Positions 43,590-53,296 of a stretch of DNA of 61,041 nt are shown in pieces. The DNA lies in NCBI GenBank assembly GCA_018667855.1, contig JABIRL010000057.1, positions 1 to 61,041 of the forward strand, written 5' to 3'. The notes under the pieces were generated by a model. It was not told where the DNA came from and ran no database searches. It saw only the letters and a list, made by a program, of their open reading frames with translations. The stretch is from Rhodospirillaceae bacterium. Its GTDB lineage: Bacteria; Pseudomonadota; Alphaproteobacteria; GCA-2731375. Made by a program: the position numbers and the translations under genes. Each line of letters opens with the position of its first letter. Position 1 is the stretch's first letter.

Positions 43590-45869
43590 GTGTCCGGAGC
43601 AACCAATATTGCCGTTGATCGATCAAGCGGGGAAAGCCTTGCGCGCGCCCGCCGTGTTGAACGGCGCGATGATGTGCGTTCTTCAGTACGTGAAAACAGC
43701 CGACGGCAAAATAAACGGCTGGCCCTCCTCGCCGCCGGCATGGTCGCCGTAATCGTAGCGGCGGCCGGCGCGTCGCTGGCAATGCTTTATCGGGCCGAGG
43801 TGGATCGCCAGTCAGAATTATTGCACGAATTGGCCTTGAGCGAGGCGCGATTAATCAAATCCGTTATTGCCGCTGGCGCGGAATACCAGGACCCTTTGGC
43901 CATTACACCGGGAAACCTGGCAATCCTTACGGACAGCCTCTCCCGCCGGCTACCAAAAGCCGGTTTCGGCAAGAGCGGGGAATTCATCCTGGCCCGCAGG
44001 GATGGCGATCAAATTATTCTATACCGGCGCGGTGAACCTTTTTCGCCGGGCCCTACCCTGGCGATCCCAATGCAATCGGATCTGGCGGTTCCGGCTCGTC
44101 TTGGTCTGAAGGGACGTTCCGGGATTATCCGCGTTTTGGATTATGCCGGGGTGAAAGTCCTGGCGGCGCATGAACCGGTTCCAGGCTTTGAATTGGCCGT
44201 TGTTGCGAAAATAAACCTGGCGGAAGTTAAGGGGCCGTTTTTGATCGCCGCCGTTGTCATATCGGCCGGCATCGCCGTGTTCCTTACTTTGGTGTTTGGC
44301 GGCTGGTATTACATCAACCTCAGCATGCGGCATCGGGAGCGCACGGCATGGGAATTACGCCGCAGCCAGTCCCGATTATCACGCGCGCAACGAATTGCCC
44401 GGTTGGGTGGCTGGCAGTACAACTTTCGATCCAAAGAATTCAGCGCCACGGAAGAGACCTACCGAATGTTCGGCGTAAGCCGCGCCGAAGTGATGGACGC
44501 GCCGAAGGCGACATCGGAATTCCTCCACCCTGATGATCTGAGCGCGACGCGCGAGGCCCACGCCCTATCACTGGAAAACAGCAGCGATTATGAAATTGAC
44601 TACCGCATCGTGCGTCCCGACGACGAAGTTCGTTACATTAGGGAGCAAGGCGCCTTTGATTTTGACAAACAAGGGGTTCGAATCCGACTTTCAGGCACTG
44701 TCCATGATGTGACCGCCGGCCGGCGGACCGAGGAGCGACTGCGTCAACAAGCGCTGATCTTCGATCAAATTCATGATGCCGTGGTTTTCACCGATACCAG
44801 TGGCAAGATAATGAGCTGGAACAAAGGCGCCGAACGGCAGTCGGGGTTTAGCGCTGCCCAGATGATCGGAAGCAGCGTCGATATATGCGTGGCACAGCGG
44901 GACAAGGCGCGGTTTTGGAAAGAACTTGCACCAAAAGCCTATAAGGAAGGCAGCGCGGAATTTGACGTCTGGCTGCGTCACCGCGACGGCCGTCACTATC
45001 GCGGCCATACCTCGGTTGCGATCGTGCGCGACACCCAGGGCGAGATCATCGGCGCCGTCTCCTGCACCTTGGACATCACAGAAAAATTCAGCGCCGACCA
45101 GGAGCTGATCCAAGCGAAACGCCTGGCAGAGAATGCCAATCGTTCAAAATCTGAATTCCTGGCCAATATGAGCCATGAATTGCGGACGCCGCTGAATGCG
45201 ATATTGGGTTTCTCGCAGATCATGATGTCCGGCATGCTGGCGAAAGACGATCTTGATCGGGTTCATGAATATGCCAAGGATATCTTTGACAGCGGCACTC
45301 ATTTGCTTGATGTGATTAATGATCTGTTGGATCTGGCAAAGATCGAAGCCGGACATATGGATCTGGAGGAAGGCGTCGTTGACATCGACGACATCATAAC
45401 GACCAGCCTGCGCCAGATAAGCGGACCGGCCCAAAAGCGCAGCATTAAATTGACCCAGTCCGTGCAGACCGATATGCCGTTGCTGTGGGCGGATGATCGA
45501 AAATTGAAGCAGGTGATATTGAATTTACTTTCAAACGCCGTCAAATTTACGCCCAAAGGTGGCAAAGTCGAGGTAACGGCCGGCTTACAGGACAATGGCC
45601 AGATGGAATTGACGGTACGCGATACCGGCCAGGGCATGACCGAAGCGGAAATTGAGTTATCCCTGCAACCGTTTGGCCAGGCCAGCGATGCCATGACCCG
45701 TGATCACGAAGGTACCGGCTTGGGCTTGCCCTTGTCCCGATCCCTGTGCGAGCTGCATGGCGGCGATCTGCAGATTGAAAGCACCAAGGGTGTGGGCACC
45801 ACGGTCAAGGTGCATTTGCCGGACTTCCGTATTCGGAATGGCGCCGATGGCACCTTGGCCGCCGACTAA
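43590..45869 (+). CDS. membrane PAS sensor histidine kinase
   Basis: 759 residues from GTG 43590 (GGGAAAG upstream). Membrane segment at about 45-67, a periplasmic sensor region (about 70-210), second segment at about 213-240, then two PAS/PAC domains (about 265-390 and 390-505; F-T-D-T-S-G-K-I-M-S-W-N). The HisKA domain carries H529 in M-S-H-E-L-R-T-P-L-N-A-I-L-G-F, and the HATPase domain has N, G1 (D-T-G-Q-G-M) and G2 (G-T-G-L-G-L) boxes. No receiver is fused. Signal unknown. A CtrA-type box precedes it, and repeat copy C follows. Its phosphoacceptor partner is not adjacent. Confidence 0.93.
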   Translation: MSGATNIAVDRSSGESLARARRVERRDDVRSSVRENSRRQNKRLALLAAGMVAVIVAAAGASLAMLYRAEVDRQSELLHELALSEARLIKSVIAAGAEYQDPLAITPGNLAILTDSLSRRLPKAGFGKSGEFILARRDGDQIILYRRGEPFSPGPTLAIPMQSDLAVPARLGLKGRSGIIRVLDYAGVKVLAAHEPVPGFELAVVAKINLAEVKGPFLIAAVVISAGIAVFLTLVFGGWYYINLSMRHRERTAWELRRSQSRLSRAQRIARLGGWQYNFRSKEFSATEETYRMFGVSRAEVMDAPKATSEFLHPDDLSATREAHALSLENSSDYEIDYRIVRPDDEVRYIREQGAFDFDKQGVRIRLSGTVHDVTAGRRTEERLRQQALIFDQIHDAVVFTDTSGKIMSWNKGAERQSGFSAAQMIGSSVDICVAQRDKARFWKELAPKAYKEGSAEFDVWLRHRDGRHYRGHTSVAIVRDTQGEIIGAVSCTLDITEKFSADQELIQAKRLAENANRSKSEFLANMSHELRTPLNAILGFSQIMMSGMLAKDDLDRVHEYAKDIFDSGTHLLDVINDLLDLAKIEAGHMDLEEGVVDIDDIITTSLRQISGPAQKRSIKLTQSVQTDMPLLWADDRKLKQVILNLLSNAVKFTPKGGKVEVTAGLQDNGQMELTVRDTGQGMTEAEIELSLQPFGQASDAMTRDHEGTGLGLPLSRSLCELHGGDLQIESTKGVGTTVKVHLPDFRIRNGADGTLAAD

Positions 45870-45933
45870 GCCGCCGAATAAACTGATTCAGGAATAGTTG
45901 CTGATTTCCATCAAATTGCCCTCCACATCCCCG

Positions 45934-46039
45934 TTAGATCAAACAGCCTAAAATCGAATTCGATATTCGGATGATAATTTGATCTAATTCAAGGAGTTAG
46001 AGCAACTTATCTGCGTTCAAATGAACGCAGGTTGCTCTA
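45934..46039 (+). repeat. compound palindromic repeat, copy C (two hairpins)
   Basis: Hairpin 1 has arms TTAGATCAAA (45934-45943) and TTTGATCTAA (45978-45987) around a 34-base interior containing the palindrome ATCGAATTCGAT. Hairpin 2 has outer arms TAGAGCAAC (45998-46006) and GTTGCTCTA (46031-46039), bulge TTAT (46007-46010), and inner stem CTGCGTTCA/TGAACGCAG (46011-46019, 46022-46030) around AA. It lies between the convergent kinase and SDR genes. Hairpin 1's arms resemble copy A and hairpin 2's arms equal copy B. Confidence 0.85.
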
Positions 46040-46080
46040 GGCAGCACCAGATGTTCCAGGCGGTCCAGGGTGATCCGCAT
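46038..46080 (-). pseudogene. possible start of a VOC-family gene cut off by repeat copy C
   Basis: Overlapping the SDR stop (TGATG), a leftward ATG at 46078-46080 opens M-R-I-T-L-D-R-L-E-H-L-V-L-P. VOC/glyoxalase proteins commonly begin with L-D-R-L-(D/E)-H-L-V-L-x-V. After 14 codons the frame enters the repeat and ends within it after 13 unrelated codons. The start is coupled to the SDR gene as an operon mate would be. Only 14 residues support this, so it could be chance. Confidence 0.35.
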
Positions 46081-46823
46081 CAGAATGCTTCCTTGAACGG
46101 GCGCAGATCCCATTCAAAACTCCAGGCGCTACGCGGCTGGAGGTGCATTTGCCAATAGGCCTCGGCGATATCATCGGGGTTCAACATGCCGTCTTCGCCC
46201 CGCGCGGCGACAGCGTCTGGATTACCGCTGCGCAGCTTTTCACCATCGATGCCGCCATCAATGATGAAGTGACCCACGTGTATGCCCTGGGGCCCCAATT
46301 CCCGTGCCATGGCCTGGGCCAGAGAGCGCAGCCCGGCCTTGGCGGAGGCGAAGGCGGTGAAAGGCGGCTTGCCGCGGATCGATGCGGTGGCGCCGGTGAA
46401 AAACAAACTGCCCCGGCCTCGTGGCACCAGGCGCCGTGCCGCTTCCCGGCCGCAAAGAAACCCGCCGAAACAGGCCAGCCGCCAGGTTTTTTCAAACCAT
46501 GAGGCGGTCATTTCCAGGATCGGCATACGGCTGTTGTTGCCGGCGTTATAGGCAGCCAGGATGACGCCGTCGCCATGACCCTCAGCGGCATCAAACAGAG
46601 CTATGACCTGATCTTCATCCGTGGTGTCGCACAAATGAGCGGTCGCCGCGCCGCCGTTGGCCTGAATCTCGGCCACGATCAAATCGATTTTCTCCTGAGT
46701 TCGGCCCGCCACGAATACATGCAATCCGCCCTTGGCGAAGCGGCGGCACAGCGCGGCTCCCAGGCCGGCGGAGGCGCCGACGCCAACCACGACGGCACTA
46801 TGATTGCTATTATCTTCAGCCAT
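46080..46823 (-). CDS. atypical SDR-family protein (catalytic Tyr replaced by Phe)
   Basis: 247 residues. Cofactor motif G-V-G-A-S-A-G-L-G at 14-22, and N-A-G-N-N near 91. The catalytic stretch reads G-K-P-P-F-T-A-F-A-S-A-K-A-G, with Phe at the usual Tyr of Y-x-x-x-K, while Lys is kept; the usual Ser region is T-G-A-T-A-S. A normal SDR redox mechanism would be impaired. This pattern is found in a recognised group of SDR-like proteins, so it is probably not decay. A hairpin with T-run lies in its leader (46873-46913). Its stop overlaps a truncated VOC-like start. Confidence 0.82.
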   Translation of the reverse strand: MAEDNSNHSAVVVGVGASAGLGAALCRRFAKGGLHVFVAGRTQEKIDLIVAEIQANGGAATAHLCDTTDEDQVIALFDAAEGHGDGVILAAYNAGNNSRMPILEMTASWFEKTWRLACFGGFLCGREAARRLVPRGRGSLFFTGATASIRGKPPFTAFASAKAGLRSLAQAMARELGPQGIHVGHFIIDGGIDGEKLRSGNPDAVAARGEDGMLNPDDIAEAYWQMHLQPRSAWSFEWDLRPFKEAF

Positions 46824-46872
46824 GCAACGGTCTCTCCTGTGTTTTGGTTTCGAATACTGCCGTCATGGCGGC

Positions 46873-46913
46873 GAAAAGAAAAGAGGCGCCCCGACGATAT
46901 GCCAGGGCGCCTC
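46873..46913 (-). terminator. leftward intrinsic terminator-like hairpin in the leader of the SDR gene
   Basis: Reading leftward, GAGGCGCCC (46913-46905) pairs perfectly with GGGCGCCTC (46891-46883) around a 13-base loop, followed by TTTTCTTTTC (46882-46873). No leftward gene lies upstream within 46914-47107; the opposite LysR gene starts at 47108. The hairpin therefore either ends a short untranslated RNA from this 284-bp gap or attenuates the SDR transcript that begins upstream of it. No known riboswitch was recognised. Confidence 0.55.
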
Positions 46914-47107
46914 AACCGGACCAACAGCGGGGCCTGCTATCGGCCAGATAATGTTTCTATAGATAAGAAATACTTTAACAAATCTCATAATCGCATATTG
47001 ACTTAGATCCGATCTCCCACAAAAAATAAGGCTCACATGCTGGAACAACAACAGAGACTTTCTATATAGTAATTTAGAAAATCTAATTCGACCTATATTG
47101 GAGATTG

Positions 47108-48061
47108 ATGTTGGCCCGACGTCTACCGCCCCTGAATGGCTTGCGCGCATTTGAAACTGCGGCCAGGCATCTGAGCATTTCCGCCGCCGCGGACGAGTTG
47201 AACGTGACGCCGGCGGCGGTCAGCCAGCAGATTAAGGGCCTGGAAGGCCAGCTGGGTCTGAGCCTGTTTCGCCGCATGAACAGGGCCCTGGCCCTGACGG
47301 AACACGGCCGCCTGTTGCTGCCCGGATTGAGCGACGGGTTCGACCTATTGGACCGGGCCGTGGCCGAGGTGCGCCAGGCCCAGGCCGGAGGACCGCTGAA
47401 CCTGTCCACCTCGCCGTCCTTTGCCTCGAAATGGCTGATCCCCCGTCTGGACCGCTTTCAGAATGCGCATCCCGAGATCGAGGTCCGTATTACGGCCGGG
47501 ATGGACTTGACCGATTTCCGTCGCGACGACGTGGATTGCGCCGTGCGCTTTGGCCGGGGCCGCTATGATGGTGTCGAGGCGATCTGGCTGTTGGGCGAAG
47601 AGGTGTTCCCCGTTTGCAGCCCCGATCTACTGGAGGGGCCGCACGGTTTGCGCGGCTTGGATCAATTGCGTCACCACCGCCTACTGCACGACGGCACGCC
47701 CATGCCGGACGATGTGACCCCGGATTGGCGCATGTGGCTGCAGGCGGCCCGGGTCGATGATGTGGATCCCAGCCATGGCACGACCCTGACGCCCTGGACC
47801 ATGGTGGTGCAGGCCGCCATCGAGGGGCAGGGCGTGGCCCTGGGCCGGCGGGCCCTGGTCGCCGATGACCTGGCGGCGGGCCGCCTGGTGCGGCCATTCG
47901 ATCTGGGCCTGCCGCTGCCGTTTTCCCATTGGCTGGTTTACCCCCCCGGGGCCGAACGCCGGCCCAAGGTCCGCGCCTTCCGCGACTGGCTGGTGGCGGA
48001 GGCCGAGGCCGCGCGGGAGACGGCGGAAACAACCGCCGGCGAAGCGATGGAGCCATCATGA
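47108..48061 (+). CDS. LysR-family transcriptional regulator (GcvA-like)
   Basis: 317 residues from ATG 47108 with GGAG four bases upstream; a TTG one codon earlier is also open. The winged HTH is at residues 5-63: L-N-G-L-R-A-F-E-T-A-A-R-H, S-A-A-A-D-E-L-N-V-T-P-A-A-V-S-Q-Q-I. The substrate-binding domain starts at L-N-L-S-T-S-P-S-F-A near 97 and resembles the GcvA/AmpR-like branch. It is divergent from the SDR gene at 46080-46823 across a 284-bp gap, the usual arrangement for a LysR protein controlling its neighbour. The effector is unknown. Confidence 0.9.
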   Translation: MLARRLPPLNGLRAFETAARHLSISAAADELNVTPAAVSQQIKGLEGQLGLSLFRRMNRALALTEHGRLLLPGLSDGFDLLDRAVAEVRQAQAGGPLNLSTSPSFASKWLIPRLDRFQNAHPEIEVRITAGMDLTDFRRDDVDCAVRFGRGRYDGVEAIWLLGEEVFPVCSPDLLEGPHGLRGLDQLRHHRLLHDGTPMPDDVTPDWRMWLQAARVDDVDPSHGTTLTPWTMVVQAAIEGQGVALGRRALVADDLAAGRLVRPFDLGLPLPFSHWLVYPPGAERRPKVRAFRDWLVAEAEAARETAETTAGEAMEPS

Positions 48062-48149
48062 CCATGCGGGCAATGACTTGAAAACCATATCGGTTTGTTA
48101 ATTGAACAGGCGCAGACTCCGGGTATCACAACCAAGATAGGTTCCGGTC

Positions 48150-48971
48150 GTGCGCAAGAATTTCCTGTTACCAGTCTTCATGACGATTTTCTTCGGGGCA
48201 TGGATGCTCGGTGGGTGCTCGCCCCGGGAAACGGCGCCCATGACACTCGTCGATGCGACGTCGCGGGTTGAAGGCGGGTTGCGCGTGAAGCGCCCGGACG
48301 GCCAAGGGCCGTTTCCCACCGTGATCTATTTTCACGGCGCGAGCGACTTCGCCTGGCACGATGGACAACAGGCCATTCTGGACGGTTTCGCCACCGAAGG
48401 GTTCGCCGCCGTTTTCGTCGATTTATACCATGGCCGGGGCGTCAATGGCCCGGCCGTGCGGTCCGGCGCATTAATGCCCCGCGCGGCGGCGCGGGATGTT
48501 TCAATCGCCTTGGATTGGGCCGGCCGGCAAAGCTGGGCGGCACCCGGCAGGTTGGGCCTGTTCGGCCTGTCGTTCGGCGCCACGACCATCATGGATGCGC
48601 TGGTGCTCGATGCGCCCGACAGAAGCCTTGAAACGGCTCGTGCGGCGGCGCTGCTTACACCCTGGTGCGCTAAGGACATCTTCGGCTTCAACATGATCCG
48701 CGCGGTGCACGTGGACTTCGCCCGACACATCCCCATGCTGGCGATATTGCCCCAAGCGGATTCGGCGTCCAATCAAGCTTTGTGCCAAGCCATCCTGCAA
48801 CGAAACCAGGCCCGCGGCGCACCTATTGAGGTGGTTTCCGTGGCCGGCGCGGGCCACAACTTCGCCCTGGAAAACGACGATTACGGCAACGCGTTCGAAG
48901 ACTATGATGCGGCCAAATCAAAAGCCGCCTGGCAACGAATTTATACCTTTTTCAGGACCCGGCTGGAATAA
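48150..48971 (+). CDS. lipoprotein alpha/beta hydrolase (dienelactone hydrolase-like)
   Basis: 273 residues from GTG 48150. A lipoprotein signal is visible: basic start, hydrophobic stretch, lipobox L-G-G-C with lipidated Cys23. The hydrolase fold follows: V-I-Y-F-H-G-A oxyanion region near 58-64, nucleophile elbow G-L-F-G-L-S-F-G-A near 145 with Ser, and a C-terminal A-G-H-N-F-A supplying the His. Dienelactone hydrolases use Cys in this place; Ser suggests an esterase/peptidase type. It would act in the envelope. Its 3' end overlaps the convergent flavin monooxygenase gene by 20 bp. Confidence 0.85.
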   Translation: MRKNFLLPVFMTIFFGAWMLGGCSPRETAPMTLVDATSRVEGGLRVKRPDGQGPFPTVIYFHGASDFAWHDGQQAILDGFATEGFAAVFVDLYHGRGVNGPAVRSGALMPRAAARDVSIALDWAGRQSWAAPGRLGLFGLSFGATTIMDALVLDAPDRSLETARAAALLTPWCAKDIFGFNMIRAVHVDFARHIPMLAILPQADSASNQALCQAILQRNQARGAPIEVVSVAGAGHNFALENDDYGNAFEDYDAAKSKAAWQRIYTFFRTRLE

Positions 48972-50745
48972 CGGCTTCGATCTTGCCCATGTCCGTGGCC
49001 TTGATCTGCATCGCCAGATACTTTGAATAAATTCGCACGTGAGGCAACCCGCCAGCCGTGAACCACAGGCCCGGCTGTGCCGTGCGGCGCCACATGTTGC
49101 GAAGCTCTCCACCGTCATCAAAGCCCCAGACGGGGCCGACCTTATCAGCCACATCGTCACCCAACGTGGCGCGGACGACCTCCTGCTGGTTCTTATAGCC
49201 GGTGGCCGTCACTATTAGATCGGCCTGCATGATGGTGCCGTCCTTCAGGCGCACGCCATCGGCGACGAATTGTTCGATGTCGTCGTACTGCATCAAGCCG
49301 ACTTCACCATCGATGATCAATTCGGAACAGCCGACGTTCAGACAATAACCGCCGCCCTGGCGCAGGTATTTCATTTGAAAGCCAGTGTTGTCGGGGGGGC
49401 CGATGTCGTGGCGAAAACCGCGCGCCGACAATCCATCCAGCAGATCCTTGTCCGCCGCCTGCATGGCCAGGGCCGACAATTTGTACCCCTGCACCAGAAC
49501 CGGATAGGGCGAGGCCGTGGCCAGCAGGTCGCAATCCGCGAGCGAGGGGCCTTCATCATAGACGCTGTAAACCTTCTGCGCCTCATCCAGGCTTACGATC
49601 AGGGATGTGCCGCGCTGGATCATGGTCACATCGGCGCCGCTGGCGTGCAGATCCTGGGCAACGTCATGACCGCTGTTGCCGGTACCTAGCACCAGGGCCT
49701 TACGCCCATTCCACTCGTGCCCCTCTGTGTAGGCGCCCGAATGGACGACAGAACCGGCAAAGTCTTCCAGGCCCGGCAGTTCGGGATGTATGGGAATGCC
49801 GCTGACCCCGGTGGCGAAAACCACGTGGCGCGGCCGTATGTCAATTTCCGAGCCGTCGGTCCTGGCCAGGGTGATTTGCCATTCACCGGCCTGTTCATCA
49901 TAGCTGCCGCCGCCCACTTCGGTCCCGGTCCAGACGTTCAGCTCCATGCTGTCGGCATAGGCTTCGAACCAATTGGCCAGCTTGTCCTTGGGGATATAGA
50001 GCGGCCAGTTGGGTGGAAAGGGCATATAGGGCAAGTGATTGACGTGCACTTGATTGTGCAGGGTCAAGGAATGATAGCGCTTGCGCCAGGCATCGCCGAT
50101 CCTTTCGTGGCGGTCGATAACCAGGGCATCGACGCCCAACTGTCCCAGACACGCCGCGATGCCAAGGCCGGCCTGTCCGCCGCCGATAACAAGGACGTCG
50201 GGCTCGTGATCCTCATAAGCCTGGGCTTTTCGGCGCAGATCCGCCCAGTTTTCACCGCCAAATTCCCGTGAATAGGCCTCGCCGTCGGGACGGAATGAGC
50301 CGGTCCGCTCCTCATGCCCCCTGATATCGTCCAGAGCGGTCAGCAACACCCAGGCGCGCCATTCGCCGCCAGCGGTATCATCCGATACCAGGCGAAGAAT
50401 GCCGCTGGCCGGACCGGTCGCGGTTTCGAAGGCAATTATAGCTTCGATACATTCCACGCCCGCCCGCGTCACCAGACGGGGTGCGGCCCGGTGGCTTGGG
50501 ATATGAAACTCATGCGGCTTTGTTGCGGCCAGTGTCCGTTGCAACCCGGCCGCAATGTCCGCCGTGCCGCTTGCGGTCTGGATATGCCAGGTGAACGACA
50601 GCAAATCTCGCCAATGCCCATCGGACAGAAACAGCGCTGCCGCGCCGTCCGAATCATTGCGCCGTAGAGCGTCCGCGAACCCATCCAGCCAATCGCTGGT
50701 AATCTCGGCAAGAGTTAATTCGGTCGGTTCGGCGGCCAAAACCAT
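48952..50745 (-). CDS. flavin-containing monooxygenase with N-terminal SnoaL/NTF2-like domain
   Basis: 597 residues from ATG 50743-50745 with AGAGG nine bases upstream; the open frame continues to 50928 but lacks a ribosome site. Residues 15-150 look like an NTF2/SnoaL-type domain (D-W-L-D-G-F-A-D-A-L-R-R, F-L-S-D-G-H-W-R-D). The monooxygenase part has the FAD motif V-I-G-G-G-Q-A-G-L-G near 190, the F-A-G-S-V-V-H-S-G-A-Y fingerprint near 350 and the NADPH motif L-G-T-G-N-S-G-H near 375. It oxygenates soft nucleophiles or ketones. The same domain fusion is common in fungi and some proteobacteria. Substrate unknown. Confidence 0.9.
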   Translation of the reverse strand: MVLAAEPTELTLAEITSDWLDGFADALRRNDSDGAAALFLSDGHWRDLLSFTWHIQTASGTADIAAGLQRTLAATKPHEFHIPSHRAAPRLVTRAGVECIEAIIAFETATGPASGILRLVSDDTAGGEWRAWVLLTALDDIRGHEERTGSFRPDGEAYSREFGGENWADLRRKAQAYEDHEPDVLVIGGGQAGLGIAACLGQLGVDALVIDRHERIGDAWRKRYHSLTLHNQVHVNHLPYMPFPPNWPLYIPKDKLANWFEAYADSMELNVWTGTEVGGGSYDEQAGEWQITLARTDGSEIDIRPRHVVFATGVSGIPIHPELPGLEDFAGSVVHSGAYTEGHEWNGRKALVLGTGNSGHDVAQDLHASGADVTMIQRGTSLIVSLDEAQKVYSVYDEGPSLADCDLLATASPYPVLVQGYKLSALAMQAADKDLLDGLSARGFRHDIGPPDNTGFQMKYLRQGGGYCLNVGCSELIIDGEVGLMQYDDIEQFVADGVRLKDGTIMQADLIVTATGYKNQQEVVRATLGDDVADKVGPVWGFDDGGELRNMWRRTAQPGLWFTAGGLPHVRIYSKYLAMQIKATDMGKIEAVIPAGS

Positions 50746-50946
50746 TTCGATACCTCTTCGATAACCTGATGCGAATTCGGGCCGGAGTTTTGCGACCGGA
50801 TGCCGCGCGCCCATGACCAACCTGACATTTCCCCCACAGGCTGTCAAAACCATGACTGTATTCAGTCGCACAATTTGCTTGCGGAAAAACCGAACATACA
50901 CCCCTTCGCCGTTGCGCTGGGGCGACAAGGGGTTTAGGTTCCCTGA

Positions 50947-52194
<1,248 letters not shown>

Positions 52195-52207
52195 GGATCA
52201 CCATTAG

Positions 52208-53149
52208 ATGTCATTGAAAATCGCGGTCATGGGGGCCGGCGGTATCGGCGGCTATTACGGTGGCCGGCTGGCCGTCGCCGGCGCCGACGTCAGTTTCATT
52301 GCCCGAGGCGCTCATCTGGCCGCCATGCAAAAAAACGGCTTGCGCATTATCTCGCCCCTGGGCGATGCGCATATTCCAGAGGTCACGGCGACGGATGATC
52401 CCGCCACCGTCGGCGTGGTCGATATCGTCATGTTCTGCGTCAAGCTGTACGACGTGGACGAGGCGTGCGAATTGATCCGGCCGTTGATCGGGCCGAACAC
52501 GGCGGTGATATCGTTCCTCAACGGTATTGATTCCGAGGACCGCATGCAGGCCATACTGGGCGGCAACGTCGTGGTTGGCGGCACGGCACAAATTCCGTCC
52601 AATATCATCGAGCCGGGTGTGATCGAACATAAGGCGCCCCTGGCGGCCTTGGAATTCGGCGAGTTGGACGGCAGGGACAGCGAGCGCCTGCGGGCATTTT
52701 ATGATGTCTGCACGGATGCCGGCATTCAAACCTTCCTGGTCGAAAACATCGAAACGGCGATCTGGCTGAAGTTTGCCATTCTGGTGCCCTTTGCCACCGC
52801 CTGCTGTCTGACCCGCCTGCCGGGCAAGGTCCTGATCGAGGAACCGGTGGTCCAGGAAATCGCCGTCGGCGCCATGCAGGAAATTATCGCCCTTGCGGAA
52901 GCAAAAGGTGTCCAACTGCCACCCGATGCGCTGGAGAGCCGCATGGCGATGTTGAGCAATTTCGCCAATGCCATGCCGTCCATGCTGGTGGATCTGCTGG
53001 CCGAAAAGCGCATCGAACTGGAAGGTTTGCATGGCGCCGTGGTCAGAATGGCCAAGGCGCTAGGCGTACCCGTACCCGTTCATCAGGTGGCCTACGCAGC
53101 GTTAAAACCCTATGTGAACGGCCCGCCCGGGATTGCGTCGGCAAAATAA
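52208..53149 (+). CDS. panE: ketopantoate reductase family (2-dehydropantoate 2-reductase)
   Basis: 313 residues. NADPH motif G-A-G-G-I-G-G-Y-Y-G at 9-18, V-K-L-Y-D near 80, L-N-G-I-D near 103, the helix with a candidate catalytic Lys in I-W-L-K-F-A near 183, and a C-terminal domain with P-S-M-L-V-D near 257. PanE reduces ketopantoate to pantoate for CoA synthesis. The L-N-G-I-D (instead of N-G) and several copies per genome in this group mean it may act on another 2-oxoacid, so the symbol is provisional. Likely cotranscribed with aspC. Confidence 0.82.
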   Translation: MSLKIAVMGAGGIGGYYGGRLAVAGADVSFIARGAHLAAMQKNGLRIISPLGDAHIPEVTATDDPATVGVVDIVMFCVKLYDVDEACELIRPLIGPNTAVISFLNGIDSEDRMQAILGGNVVVGGTAQIPSNIIEPGVIEHKAPLAALEFGELDGRDSERLRAFYDVCTDAGIQTFLVENIETAIWLKFAILVPFATACCLTRLPGKVLIEEPVVQEIAVGAMQEIIALAEAKGVQLPPDALESRMAMLSNFANAMPSMLVDLLAEKRIELEGLHGAVVRMAKALGVPVPVHQVAYAALKPYVNGPPGIASAK

Positions 53150-53296
53150 ATACCGTTTAGGCGAAAATTTATTGCGAATCCACTTGCGCCCGGCCCCTGC
53201 CCGTTGATTAAATTGAACCCTGGCAGAATGAATAAGGCCGCTTGGTAAAGAACGTCCCTGTCAGACCATGCTATGGACAGTAGATAGGGAAGCATC

